64,000 nucleotides of DNA from Bittarella massiliensis (ex Durand et al. 2017) (GTDB lineage: Bacteria > Bacillota > Clostridia > Oscillospirales > Ruminococcaceae), in assembly GCF_001486165.1 (NCBI RefSeq), contig NZ_LN908977.1, forward strand, positions 884,122 through 948,121, given 5' to 3'. Numbering within the stretch: position 1 is the stretch's first letter; each line of letters starts with the position of its first letter. A program made the translations under genes and the position numbers. Positions 53,470 through 62,002 of this stretch are shown piece by piece. Under the pieces are notes generated by a model. The model was not told the DNA's origin. It searched no databases and saw only the letters and a program-made list of their open reading frames with translations.

Positions 53470-54789
53470 CTACTCCCCCCGCTGCCGCACCGACAGGCGG
53501 ATGGGGGTGCCCTCCAGGTCGTACTGCTCGCGGATCTGGTTTTCCAGATAGCGCTGGTAGGAGAAGTGGAAGAGCTCCTTGTTGTTGACAAAGCAGACGA
53601 AGTGGGGCGGGTTGGTGGAGGCCTGGGTCATGTAGTAGATCTTCAGCCGCTTGCCCTTGTCGGTGGGGGGCTGCACCCGGGCGGTGGCGGCGGCGAGGAT
53701 GTCGTTGAGCACCCCGGTGGTGATGCGCAGGGAGTTGTTCTGGTGGGCCTTGACCACCTTTTCAAAGAGCTGGCCCAGCCGCTGCCCGGTGAGGGCGGAG
53801 AGAAAAACCATGGGGGCGTAGGGCATGAAGGAGAAATCCTCCTGCAGCTGTTTGCGAAAGGCCTGCATGGTGTGGGTGTCCTTCTCCACCGCGTCCCACT
53901 TGTTGACGGCGATGACGCAGGCCTTGCCCTGCTCGTGGGCGTAGCCGGCCACCTTGGAGTCCTGCTCGGTAAAGCCCACGGTGGCGTCGATGACCATCAC
54001 CGCCACGTCGGCCCGATCCACCGCCATGAAGGCCCGCAGCACCGAGTAGCGCTCCACCGAGTCGTCCACCTTGTTCTTGCGGCGGATGCCCGCCGTGTCG
54101 ATGAAGACGAACTTGCCGTAGCGGTTTTCCACCCGGGAGTCCACCGCGTCCCGGGTGGTGCCGGCGATGTCGGAGACGATCATCCGGTCCTCCCCCAGGA
54201 CCTTGTTGATGAGGGAGGACTTGCCCGCGTTGGGCTTGCCGATGACCGCCACCTTGATGGCGTCCTCGTCCTCGTCCTCCTCCGCCTGGCCGGGCAGCTC
54301 GTCCACCACCGCGTCCAGCAGGTCGCCGGTGCCGTGGCCGTGGACCGAGGAGACGGGCAGCGGCTCGCCGATGCCCAGGTTGTAAAACTCGTAGAACTCG
54401 GCCGGGAGGCCGCCCACGCTGTCGCACTTGTTGACGCAGAGGACCACCGGCCGCCGGGATTTGTGGAGCATGGCCGCCACCTCCATGTCGGTGGCGGTGA
54501 CCCCGTCGGGCAGGGAGACCACGAAGATGATCACGTCGGCGCTGTCGATGGCCAGTTGGGCCTGCCGGCGGATGTGCGAGAGGATGACATCGTCGGAGTG
54601 GGGCTCGATGCCGCCGGTGTCCACCAGCAGGAAGGTGCGCCCGCCCCAGTTGCAGTCGTAAAAGATGCGGTCCCGGGTCACACCGGGGGTGTCCTCCACA
54701 ATGGCCAGACGCTGGCCGATCAATTTGTTAAACAGGGTGGATTTGCCCACATTGGGCCGCCCCACCACCGCCACTACCGGTTTGCTCAT
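53470..54789 (-). CDS. der: Ribosome assembly GTPase Der (EngA)
   Basis: 439 residues with two tandem GTPase domains. The first P-loop is GRPNVGKST (10-18) with DTPGVTRD; the second is GKPNAGKSS (about 184) with DIAGTTRDAVDS and NKWD. A C-terminal KH-like domain (about 355-439) contains KIYYMTQASTNPPHFVCFVN. Essential for 50S maturation. Overlaps the end of the DUF512 gene by four bases, so translation is coupled. Confidence 0.97.
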   Translation of the reverse strand: MSKPVVAVVGRPNVGKSTLFNKLIGQRLAIVEDTPGVTRDRIFYDCNWGGRTFLLVDTGGIEPHSDDVILSHIRRQAQLAIDSADVIIFVVSLPDGVTATDMEVAAMLHKSRRPVVLCVNKCDSVGGLPAEFYEFYNLGIGEPLPVSSVHGHGTGDLLDAVVDELPGQAEEDEDEDAIKVAVIGKPNAGKSSLINKVLGEDRMIVSDIAGTTRDAVDSRVENRYGKFVFIDTAGIRRKNKVDDSVERYSVLRAFMAVDRADVAVMVIDATVGFTEQDSKVAGYAHEQGKACVIAVNKWDAVEKDTHTMQAFRKQLQEDFSFMPYAPMVFLSALTGQRLGQLFEKVVKAHQNNSLRITTGVLNDILAAATARVQPPTDKGKRLKIYYMTQASTNPPHFVCFVNNKELFHFSYQRYLENQIREQYDLEGTPIRLSVRQRGE

Positions 54790-56096
54790 TGCGCATTCCC
54801 TCCCAACACGGCCTGTATGAAGCCGTATCCGTCGTTTTCCACCAGGGTCAGTTTGGCGCCCAGGCGCGCTTCCAGCGCCTCTCTGGGCACGTCGTCCAAA
54901 AATTTGTCCTGCTCGTGGCGGAGCATGCAGGTGGGCACCAGCACCCGGTCGGAGAGGAGCTTGCCCCCCGCCTGCCGCTCGATGTCGGTGGCGGTGACCA
55001 GCCCGGCCACCGTCACGTTGCCGCCGAAATACTCGTTTTCGATCACGTGCACCCGCGCCTGCAGCCCGGGCACCCGCTGGGCCAGCGCATCCACCATCCC
55101 GCGGATGTAGTCGGCCGCGCAGACCCCGGTGATCAGGTCGCAGGGGGATGTCTGCACCGGGGCTTCCAGCCGGGCCAGCTCGCTCTCAAACTCCTCCAGC
55201 AGCAGGGCGGTCATCCCCACCCCGTTTTGCAGCTGCTCGAAGTCGCCGTAGTAGCCGCTGTCGGGGAGCGGCCGTCCGGCGAGGATGAAGAACTCGTCCC
55301 CCGGGTAGATGAGCCGGGTGCCGTGCTCCTTCAAAAAGGCGTCGGTGAAGCGGTGGATCTGGTCCAGCACCGCCCCCGCCCCCGCCGGGGTGAAGGGGGT
55401 CAGCTGGCAGAGCCCTTGGCGGTATTTGGTCAGCCCCACCGGCACCACCGACACGCTGGACACGCTGGGCCAGAGGGCCCCCAGGTCGGCCATGGTCCGC
55501 TCCAGCTCCGCCCCGTCGTTGTAGCCGGGGCAGAGGACGATCTGGCAGTTGAGGCGGATGCCCGCTTGCGCCAGTTGGCGCAGGTAGTCGAGCTTCTCCC
55601 CCGCAAAGCGGTTGCCCATCATCTCCCGGCGCAGGTCGGGGTTGGTGGTGTGCACCGAGACGTTCACCGGGCTGATGTGCATCCGCTTGATGCGGTCGAT
55701 CTCCCGCTGGTGGAGGTTAGTCAGGGTGACGTAGTTGCCGAAGAGGAAGGAGAGCCGCTCGTCGTCGTCCTTGAAATAGAGGGTCTCCCGCATCCCCGGG
55801 GGCATCTGGTCCACAAAGCAGAAGATGCAGTTGTTGGTGCAGGAGTGCTGCTTGTCCATCAAGTAGGTCTCGAATTCCAGGCCCAGGTCCTCGTACTCGT
55901 CCTTTTCGACGATGACGCCCTGCAGCTCTCCCCCGCTCTCAAACTCCAGCTCCACCTCGGTCTCGCTGGAGTAGAACTGGTAGTCCAGCACGTCCCCGAT
56001 CTCGTTGCCGTTCACCTTCAGCAGACGGTCGCCCGCCTGAAACCCCGCCTCCTCGGCCGGGGAGCCGGGGATGACCCGGGTCACAGTCACTGCCAT
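54786..56096 (-). CDS. DUF512 protein: PDZ plus radical-SAM-like iron-sulfur protein
   Basis: 436 residues. An N-terminal PDZ-like domain (VIPGSPAEEAGFQAGDRLLKVNG) is followed by a radical-SAM-like region whose cluster motif reads CTNNCIFCFVDQMPPGMR, a CxxxCxxC arrangement with Cys-Ile-Phe-Cys. The segment NYVTLTNLHQREIDRIKRMHI and the C-terminal DUF512 domain (YGDFEQLQNGVGM) follow. The activity is unknown; it is widespread beside der in clostridia, so a role linked to ribosome biogenesis is possible (inference). Confidence 0.88.
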   Translation of the reverse strand: MAVTVTRVIPGSPAEEAGFQAGDRLLKVNGNEIGDVLDYQFYSSETEVELEFESGGELQGVIVEKDEYEDLGLEFETYLMDKQHSCTNNCIFCFVDQMPPGMRETLYFKDDDERLSFLFGNYVTLTNLHQREIDRIKRMHISPVNVSVHTTNPDLRREMMGNRFAGEKLDYLRQLAQAGIRLNCQIVLCPGYNDGAELERTMADLGALWPSVSSVSVVPVGLTKYRQGLCQLTPFTPAGAGAVLDQIHRFTDAFLKEHGTRLIYPGDEFFILAGRPLPDSGYYGDFEQLQNGVGMTALLLEEFESELARLEAPVQTSPCDLITGVCAADYIRGMVDALAQRVPGLQARVHVIENEYFGGNVTVAGLVTATDIERQAGGKLLSDRVLVPTCMLRHEQDKFLDDVPREALEARLGAKLTLVENDGYGFIQAVLGGNAQ

Positions 56097-56186
56097 CTCT
56101 GCCTCTTCACGCCCTTCCCTAAGCGGGCCGCCAACGCGCGCGGCCCCTCTCTATCAGAATGCCCCGCCGGACGGGGCCAATCCACG

Positions 56187-56214
56187 AAAAAAAGAGAGGG
56201 ACCACCCTCTCTTT
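56187..56214 (-). terminator. Rho-independent terminator of yceD-rpmF
   Basis: Minus-strand AAAGAGAGGG pairs with CCCTCTCTTT around TGGT and is followed by four more T residues, 14 bases after the rpmF stop. Confidence 0.9.
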
Positions 56215-56228
56215 ATCTCTGAGGAAGC

Positions 56229-56411
56229 TTACGCTTCCTTTTTGATGATCTCTTTGCCTTTGTAGAAGCCGCAGTTGCCGCACACTCTGTGAGGGGCTTT
56301 CAGCTCGCCGCATTGCGGGCATTTGGAAAACGCGGGCATCTCCAATTTCCACACGTTGGAGCGGCGTTTGTCCCTTCTGGCTTTGGACAACTTTCTCTTT
56401 GGTACTGCCAA
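56229..56411 (-). CDS. rpmF: 50S ribosomal protein L32
   Basis: 60 residues starting MAVPKRKLSKARRDKRRSN, with a four-cysteine zinc ribbon (CPQCGEL ... CGNCGFYKG). The TTG at 56411 is chosen because GGAGGTG stands seven bases upstream and AVPKRK is the normal L32 start; a GTG three codons earlier falls within that site. Downstream of the yceD gene, a near-universal pairing. Confidence 0.96.
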   Translation of the reverse strand: MAVPKRKLSKARRDKRRSNVWKLEMPAFSKCPQCGELKAPHRVCGNCGFYKGKEIIKKEA

Positions 56412-56450
56412 GTTCAGCACCTCCTTAACATTGGTCTTTCTGGAAAAAAA

Positions 56451-56942
56451 CTATTGCAATAGCTCTTTTAAAGCTTCCAGGCGGGGGTCGATCTGCCTTT
56501 TGTCGCAGCCGCAATCACCCTGGTTCAGGTTCGCCCCACAGAGGGGGCAGAGGCCTTTGCAGTCCTCCCGGCACAGAAATTTGAGTGGGAAATCCAGCCG
56601 GAGGTCGGTGATGGCGACCTGGTCCAGATGGACGGCATCACCGTCGACAATGATGTCTTCATCGGGACCATTGGGCGACTCCTTGACGAGGGTGTGGGTG
56701 TACCGGTACTCGAACGCCCGGGAAATGGGGTCGAGACAGCGGTCGCACACCGTCTCCACCCGGCCGCTCACCGCAAAGTGGAGTTCGGCGATCTGGGCGC
56801 GGTTGACCGCCTCTCCCACAATGTGGAGGGAGGCCGGCCGGTCGTCATCGCCGTAGAACTCGCTCTGGGGAACTTGCAGGGTGTAGTCGAAGGGGAGGCG
56901 AAGCCCCTCCTCCGCAAGCAGGCGCTTTACGTTTAAAAGCAT
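56451..56942 (-). CDS. yceD: YceD (DUF177) family, 23S rRNA accumulation protein
   Basis: 163 residues. The C-terminal cysteine cluster CREDCKGLCPLCGANLNQGDCGC is typical of YceD, and CDRCLDPISRAFEY lies mid-protein. Members are linked to 23S rRNA processing or accumulation and almost always precede rpmF, as here. A perfect promoter lies 27 bases upstream. Confidence 0.92.
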   Translation of the reverse strand: MLLNVKRLLAEEGLRLPFDYTLQVPQSEFYGDDDRPASLHIVGEAVNRAQIAELHFAVSGRVETVCDRCLDPISRAFEYRYTHTLVKESPNGPDEDIIVDGDAVHLDQVAITDLRLDFPLKFLCREDCKGLCPLCGANLNQGDCGCDKRQIDPRLEALKELLQ

Positions 56943-56969
56943 AGTGACTCCTTAGTCCGCCACAGACTT

Positions 56970-56998
56970 ATTATATAGACTCCCCCTGGGGTTGTCAA
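56970..56998 (-). promoter_or_regulatory. Perfect-consensus promoter of yceD-rpmF
   Basis: Minus-strand TTGACA (56993-56998), a 17-base spacer and TATAAT (56970-56975), matching the sigma-A consensus at all twelve positions. Confidence 0.9.
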
Positions 56999-57058
56999 CG
57001 AAAATCCGCGGCTTTTTTCCTTGTTTTCTCAAATTTTTGCGGGTTTTTGGCACCGGGC

Positions 57059-57964
57059 CTAGACCAGGGCGCGGATCAGGCTGCCCCTGTCCCCCGGCAG
57101 CAGGTCGATGACCGGCAGGTCGATCATGGTGTAGGCCCCCGGCGCGCGCTTGCAGGCGGCCCGGGCCGCGCAGACGAGCACCTGGGCGGTGAGGGCGGGG
57201 TTGTTGATCGACATATTGAACTCGAAGTTCTGGTTGTGGGTGGTGCCGCTGACCCCTTTGCGCACCAGGTTGACCCCGTGGCCGGTGTCGATGAGGGCCT
57301 TCACGTCCTCCACCTGGGCGACGTGGGTCTCGTCGTGGACAAAGTAGGGGTCTGCCAGGACGGCGGCCTTCACCGCCGCAAAGTCGGCCCCCTCTTTGAG
57401 CTGGACATAGACCATCCGCCGGTGGACGCCGGTGCCGGTGGGGATGGTCATGGACAGGGCGTTCTCCACCCCGGGGATGGCCTTGACCGCCACCGTGTGC
57501 CCCATGCTCATGCCGGGGCCGAAGTTGGTGTAGGTGATCCCCTTGGGGGCCAGCCCCTGCAGCAGGGCCCGCACCACCGAGTCGCTGCCCGGGTCCCACC
57601 CGGCCGAGACCACCGCGGCCGCCCCGCCGGCCTGGGCCACCGGGGTCAGCTCCTCCACCAGGTCCCAGATGCCGGTGTGGATGTCGTAGCTGTCCACGGT
57701 GTTGATCCCCTGGGCCAGGTACTCCTTGGCGTACTGGGGCACCGACCGGGTGGGGGTGCAGAGGATGGCCACCTGGGGCTTTTCGGGCAGCTCCTTCACG
57801 TCGGCTGCCACCGGCACCCCGGCCAGATCGGCGGAGAGGCCCTGGCGGCTGGCCCCTCTGCGCACCAGCCCCACCAACTGAAAGTCCTCGGCGGCCTGCA
57901 CCGCCTCGACGGCGGCCCGGCCGATGTTGCCGTAGCCGACAATTGTCGCTTTGATCATCTTCAT
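57059..57964 (-). CDS. ddh: meso-Diaminopimelate D-dehydrogenase
   Basis: 301 residues; NADPH-dependent one-step conversion of tetrahydrodipicolinate to meso-DAP, the short lysine/peptidoglycan route. The Rossmann motif IVGYGNIGRAAVEAV is followed by the substrate-binding VSAGWDPGSDSVVRAL, the highly conserved NFGPGMSMGHTVAVKAIPGV and GTGVHRRMVYVQL. The start MKMIKATIVG at 57964 has GGGAG four bases before; an ATG two codons later is possible. A single gene with no evident operon partners. Confidence 0.95.
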   Translation of the reverse strand: MKMIKATIVGYGNIGRAAVEAVQAAEDFQLVGLVRRGASRQGLSADLAGVPVAADVKELPEKPQVAILCTPTRSVPQYAKEYLAQGINTVDSYDIHTGIWDLVEELTPVAQAGGAAAVVSAGWDPGSDSVVRALLQGLAPKGITYTNFGPGMSMGHTVAVKAIPGVENALSMTIPTGTGVHRRMVYVQLKEGADFAAVKAAVLADPYFVHDETHVAQVEDVKALIDTGHGVNLVRKGVSGTTHNQNFEFNMSINNPALTAQVLVCAARAACKRAPGAYTMIDLPVIDLLPGDRGSLIRALV

Positions 57965-58096
57965 CGCACTCCCTTTTCCCATATTTGCCCGGCGGCCCCG
58001 GAGATGGACCGGCCGGCCGCCGCTGATCGCGCAAAAACAGTGTACCCCATTTTTGCCCCCCTCGTCAATACGAAAGAAGGGGGATAGGGGCGCCGC

Positions 58097-59503
58097 CTAT
58101 TCCCCCGCCCGCCCGGCGGGGACCGCCTCTGCCTCCTCGGCCTTTCGCAGCGGCTTCCAGACGGTGGCCAGCATGGTCAAATAGCAGGCCGACCCGCCCA
58201 CGAAGTTGGAGACCGGCTCGGCCAGAAAGACCCCGATGACCCCCAGGCCGCCGATGCGGGGCAGGAGGACGGTCAGGGGCACCACGATGATGGCCTTGCG
58301 CAGCAGGGAGAAAAAGACCGCCTGTTTGGAGCGGCCCAGGGCCACAAAGGTGGACTGCCCCGCCATCTGAAAGGCCATCATGAAGTAGCCGAAGAAGTAG
58401 ACCCCCAGGGCCTGGGCCCCCTTGCCCACCAGCTCGGGGTCGCTGCTGAAGAGGTGGATGAACGGCTGGGGAAAGAGCATCAGCACCAGCCAGGCCGCCA
58501 GGGTGTAGACCACGCAGACCACCGACATGAAGCGGATGCCGCTGCGCACCCGGCGGTACTCCCTGGCGCCGTAGTTGTAGCCGATGACCGGCTGGGCGCC
58601 GTTGGTCAGCCCGTTCATCGGCATGCTCACCACCTCGCGCACCGAGTTGGCCACCGTCATGATCCCCACGTAGAGGTCGCCCCCGAACTGCTGCAGGTTG
58701 ATGTTGCAGACGATCTGCACCAGGCTGTTGGTGATGGCAAAGCAGAAGGAGCTCATCCCCAGGGAGACGATCTCCCCCACCAGCTTCCAGTCCAGTTTCA
58801 TGGTCTTTTTTTGCAGCCGGTAGATGGCCTTTTTGCCGGTGAGGAAGCGAAACACCCAGGCGGCCGAGAGGAATTGGGAGATCACCGTGGCCAGGGCCGC
58901 CCCCTGCACCCCCATGTGGAGGACAAAGATGAACAGCGGGTCCAGGAGGATGTTGGTCACCGCCCCCAGGAGGACGGTCATCATCCCCATCTTGCCAAAG
59001 CCCTGGGAGTTGATGAAGCTGTTCATCCCCAGCCCCACCATCACAAAGACGCTGCCGCAGAGGTAGACGGTGAGGTAGCCGTCGGCGTAGGGGAAGGTCT
59101 GCCCGCTGGCCCCGAAGAGACGCAGCAGCGGCCCCTTGAAGGCCAGAAAGAGGGCGGTGAGGACCAGCCCGGTGGCCACCATCATAAAAAAGGAGTTGCC
59201 CATGATGGTCTCGGCCCGCTCGTCGTCCCCCTTCCCCCGGGCGATGGAGCAGAGGGGGGCGCCCCCCATCCCGAAGAGGTTGGCAAAGGCGGTGATGATG
59301 GAAATGATGGGGAAGGTCAGCCCCAGGCCGGTGAGGGCCAGGGTCGCCGCCTCGGGGATGTGGCCGATGTACATCCGGTCCACCACGCTGTAAAGGACGT
59401 TGATGAGCTGGGCCAGGGTCATGGGCAGGGCCAGGTCGAGGATGTTGCGGGACACCTTGCCCTTTGAAAAGTCGTTTTGTCTCTCCGTCGGGATCGCCTC
59501 CAT
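58097..59503 (-). CDS. MATE family efflux transporter
   Basis: 468 residues with about 12 TM helices in two related halves. The N-half opens ILDLALPMTLAQLINVLYSVVDRMYIG and the second half SLGMSSFCFAITNSLVQIV; GLTNGAQPVIGYNYGAREYRRV is typical of MATE proteins. It probably exports cationic compounds using Na+ or H+; the substrate cannot be predicted. A TTGCCC-17-TATAAT promoter lies so close that the message may be almost leaderless, and there is no clear ribosome site before this ATG. Confidence 0.92.
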   Translation of the reverse strand: MEAIPTERQNDFSKGKVSRNILDLALPMTLAQLINVLYSVVDRMYIGHIPEAATLALTGLGLTFPIISIITAFANLFGMGGAPLCSIARGKGDDERAETIMGNSFFMMVATGLVLTALFLAFKGPLLRLFGASGQTFPYADGYLTVYLCGSVFVMVGLGMNSFINSQGFGKMGMMTVLLGAVTNILLDPLFIFVLHMGVQGAALATVISQFLSAAWVFRFLTGKKAIYRLQKKTMKLDWKLVGEIVSLGMSSFCFAITNSLVQIVCNINLQQFGGDLYVGIMTVANSVREVVSMPMNGLTNGAQPVIGYNYGAREYRRVRSGIRFMSVVCVVYTLAAWLVLMLFPQPFIHLFSSDPELVGKGAQALGVYFFGYFMMAFQMAGQSTFVALGRSKQAVFFSLLRKAIIVVPLTVLLPRIGGLGVIGVFLAEPVSNFVGGSACYLTMLATVWKPLRKAEEAEAVPAGRAGE

Positions 59504-59516
59504 TCACACGCTGTTC

Positions 59517-59545
59517 ATTATACACCGATTCGGGGGCGGGGGCAA
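59517..59545 (-). promoter_or_regulatory. Promoter of the MATE transporter gene
   Basis: Minus-strand TTGCCC (59540-59545), a 17-base spacer, TATAAT (59517-59522). The -10 ends only 13 bases before the ATG. Confidence 0.6.
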
Positions 59546-59609
59546 CGGGGCGCAAACAGCCGGGGGCGGGCGCGATCGGCGCGCCCACCCCCGGCGGGGA
59601 GGGAGGAGT

Positions 59610-60548
59610 TTAGTTGTACCGGGCCACGCAGTCGGCCACCAGGTCCCAGAAGCGGTCGCCGTCCAGGGTGATGCCCACCTGGCAGTTGGCGGGCTTGCCG
59701 GTGGTGCCGAAGTAGTCGCAGACGGTGCGGCCGTAGCTGGGGCCGCCGCTCCGGTCCACCTCCACATACATCTCTTTCACGGTGAAGATGGTGGGGTCGA
59801 TGAGGTAGGCCACACAGGTGACATCGTGCACCGGGCCCCCGTCCAGGCCGTAGGCCTCGTGCTGGGTCTTCCAGGTGAAGCGCATGATGTCGCCGAAGAG
59901 CCGGCCGCCCACGTTGTCAAACCCCTCCATCCGCTCAATGACGTCCATGGTGCAGGCGGTCTGGTTGGTCAGGTCCAGCCCCATCATCACGATGGGCACC
60001 CCGGAGGAGAACACCACGTGGGCGGCCTCGGGGTCGGCGTAGATGTTGAACTCGGCGGCGGGGGTGGTGTTGCCCAGCCCGTAGGCCCCGCCCATGAGGA
60101 CGATGCGCTGGATCTTTTGCAGGATGCGGGGCTCGCTGCGGATGGCCACCGCGATGTTGGTGAGGGGCCCCACCGGCACCAGGGCAATGTCCCCGTCGGA
60201 GGCCAGCAGGGTGTCGATGAGGTAGCGCACCGCCGGGGTCTTTTCCGCCTGCCGGGTGAGGGGGGCGAACACCGGGCCGTCCAACCCGCTCTCGCCGTGG
60301 ATGTTGGCCGCCACCACCTGCTCGCGCACCAGGGGGCGGGGCATCCCCGCGTAGACTGGGACATCGAGCCCCAGGTGCTGGCAGAGGTGCAGGGCGTTGG
60401 GCAGGGTCTTCTCCAGCGTCTGGTTGCCTGCCACCACCGTGACCCCCAACAGTTCGATGGCCGGGTGCCGAGCCGCCACCATCAGGGCAATGGCGTCGTC
60501 GTGGCCGGGGTCGCAGTCCAAAATGATTTTCTGTCGCATCATCAACAT
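59610..60548 (-). CDS. Nucleoside hydrolase (inosine-uridine preferring family)
   Basis: 312 residues; hydrolyses N-ribosides to base and ribose. The calcium-binding [13 protein letters not shown] cluster, the [12 protein letters not shown] segment, [11 protein letters not shown], the [27 protein letters not shown] block and the late His region [13 protein letters not shown] are intact. The preferred base is undetermined. The start is among three nearby codons (60548, 60542, 60539); I give the first. It is divergent from a Crp/Fnr-family regulator gene, which may control it. Confidence 0.93.
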   Translation of the reverse strand: MLMMRQKIILDCDPGHDDAIALMVAARHPAIELLGVTVVAGNQTLEKTLPNALHLCQHLGLDVPVYAGMPRPLVREQVVAANIHGESGLDGPVFAPLTRQAEKTPAVRYLIDTLLASDGDIALVPVGPLTNIAVAIRSEPRILQKIQRIVLMGGAYGLGNTTPAAEFNIYADPEAAHVVFSSGVPIVMMGLDLTNQTACTMDVIERMEGFDNVGGRLFGDIMRFTWKTQHEAYGLDGGPVHDVTCVAYLIDPTIFTVKEMYVEVDRSGGPSYGRTVCDYFGTTGKPANCQVGITLDGDRFWDLVADCVARYN

Positions 60549-60600
60549 TCCTTCCTCTCTCGTCGGGCGCGGCCTGGCGGCTGCGCGGCTCTCTTTACAG

Positions 60601-60629
60601 TTGTAGTGTAGCAGTCCCCGCGCTATACT
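60601..60629 (+). promoter_or_regulatory. Promoter of the Crp/Fnr-family regulator gene
   Basis: TTGTAG (60601-60606), a 17-base spacer, TATACT (60624-60629). Just after it is the palindrome TGAGATTTCTCA (60635-60646), a possible autoregulatory operator. Confidence 0.5.
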
Positions 60630-60634
60630 GGGTA

Positions 60635-60646
60635 TGAGATTTCTCA
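60635..60646. promoter_or_regulatory. Candidate operator palindrome
   Basis: TGAGA-TT-TCTCA, a perfect short inverted repeat between the -10 and the ribosome site of the regulator gene. Its position would allow repression; the binding protein is not known. Confidence 0.3.
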
Positions 60647-60665
60647 CATCAAGGAGGGATGCCCT

Positions 60666-61349
60666 GTGGTCTTGGTCGACGACCAGCCGCTGCTGGACCG
60701 TTTTTTGCGCCAGTCCGACTTTTTGGACTGCTTCTCCTTCCCCGCCCAACAGTATGCCCGGCTCTACCACCTGGAAGCCGGGGAGTACATCGTCGAGGAG
60801 GGGGTCCAGCCCGCCTTTCTCTACTACCTGGTCGCCGGGCGGGCCAAACTCTACATGACCCTGCCAAACGGCAAGGTCTCGCTCATCGACTTCTTTCGCG
60901 CCCCCTGCTTTGTGGGGGAGATGGAACTCATCGGGGTGCAGCGCAGTTCCCGGGCGGTGCAGGCCCTCTGCGGCTGCTACTGCCTGGCCCTGCCGGTCGA
61001 TGAGTGCCGGGAGCGGCTGTTGGGCGACCCCCGGTTTTTGCGGCGCCTCTGCGTCTATTTGGGGGGCAAGAATGTCCGCACCGTCCTCTCCCTCTCCCAA
61101 AACAAGGGCTTCCCCCTGGAAAACCGGCTGGCCCACTTTCTGCTGTTGGCCGCGCCGGACGGCTGGTACGCCGAAAAGCACACCCACGCCGCCGAATACC
61201 TGGGGGTCAGCTACCGCCACCTGCTCTACGTGCTGGCCGACTTCGCGTCCAGGGGGTACCTGAAAAAAGAGGGGGGCGGCTATCTGCTGACCGACCGGGC
61301 GGCGCTGGTCTCGCTGGCCCAGGGCCTTGAGCCGCCGGAGGGCGGGTAA
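60666..61349 (+). CDS. Crp/Fnr-family transcriptional regulator (YeiL-like)
   Basis: 227 residues. An N-terminal cyclic-nucleotide-binding-type beta roll (about 20-140, [29 protein letters not shown]) and a C-terminal winged helix with [29 protein letters not shown] as recognition region. It lacks the N-terminal cysteine cluster of Fnr, though CGCYC is present mid-protein (about 102-106). The start is GTG with GGAGGG seven bases before. YeiL of E. coli, a relative, lies beside a nucleoside hydrolase gene, and here a nucleoside hydrolase is divergently transcribed, so control of nucleoside use is a fair inference. Confidence 0.85.
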   Translation: MVLVDDQPLLDRFLRQSDFLDCFSFPAQQYARLYHLEAGEYIVEEGVQPAFLYYLVAGRAKLYMTLPNGKVSLIDFFRAPCFVGEMELIGVQRSSRAVQALCGCYCLALPVDECRERLLGDPRFLRRLCVYLGGKNVRTVLSLSQNKGFPLENRLAHFLLLAAPDGWYAEKHTHAAEYLGVSYRHLLYVLADFASRGYLKKEGGGYLLTDRAALVSLAQGLEPPEGG

Positions 61350-61393
61350 GCGCCGGAAAGCCGGCGCGCCGGGACCACCGGTCGATTTTTCCC

Positions 61394-61425
61394 TTTTGCT
61401 CTTTTGCTCTTTTGCTCTTTTGCTC
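61394..61425. repeat. 8-base tandem repeat, four perfect copies
   Basis: TTTTGCTC repeated four times head to tail, 45 bases after the regulator stop codon. It could vary in copy number by slippage. Confidence 0.9.
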
Positions 61426-61469
61426 AGACCCCTCTCGGGCGGGCGCTTCTCCCCCTCTCTCCAGCGCAG

Positions 61470-61516
61470 AAAAGAGCCCGCCCGGCGCGCATTTCGGCGC
61501 GGCCCGGGCGGGCTCT
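61470..61516 (-). terminator. Terminator after the P-loop protein gene
   Basis: Minus-strand AGAGCCCGCCCGG pairs with CCGGGCGGGCTCT around a GC-rich loop and ends in TTTTC. It lies 25 bases after the stop codon. Confidence 0.75.
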
Positions 61517-61540
61517 GAAAGGGGTCTTATAAAACGGAGG

Positions 61541-61954
61541 TCACAGGTACTTCTTCATGTTCTCGGGGAGCGTGTTCTCGTCGGCGGAGACGGTGAAGAC
61601 CAGGTTCACATCCTTGATCTCGGCCACACCGGAGAGTTTGTCGAACATGGCGCCCAGCCCCTCCAAGTCCTTCTCGGGGCCGCCCACCTTGAGGATGGAA
61701 TCCACAAAGACATGGGTGATGTCGTAGTTGCCGGCCATCAGGCCCAGGATGAAGCCGTAGAAGATATCAAAACCGCAGATGCCGTAGGCGTCCATGTCCA
61801 CCAAGCGGACATTGGAGTCCACATCGTACCGGAGTTTCAGGGTTTTGTCCAAGCATACCACATTTCCAGCTGAAGTTTTTGCTGCGTCGTTGATCTGCTC
61901 AAGGAGTTTTTTGGTCTTGCCCGAGCCTCTGCTGCCAACAATGAGTTTTATCAT
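61541..61954 (-). CDS. Small P-loop ATP-binding protein
   Basis: 137 residues. Walker A is IVGSRGSGKTKKLL at the N-terminus; a likely Walker B is DITHVFVDSIL near residue 82. The rest is a compact alpha/beta fold without further recognisable domains, and VNLVFTVSADENTLPENMKKY ends it. Function unknown. It lies 48 bases downstream of pgi and has no promoter of its own that I can see, so it is probably cotranscribed. A kinase or a regulatory ATPase would both fit. Confidence 0.75.
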   Translation of the reverse strand: MIKLIVGSRGSGKTKKLLEQINDAAKTSAGNVVCLDKTLKLRYDVDSNVRLVDMDAYGICGFDIFYGFILGLMAGNYDITHVFVDSILKVGGPEKDLEGLGAMFDKLSGVAEIKDVNLVFTVSADENTLPENMKKYL

Positions 61955-62002
61955 AGTGGTGTACCTCCTATATTTTGGTCCCGCCCCGGAGTGGGGTGGG
62001 GA

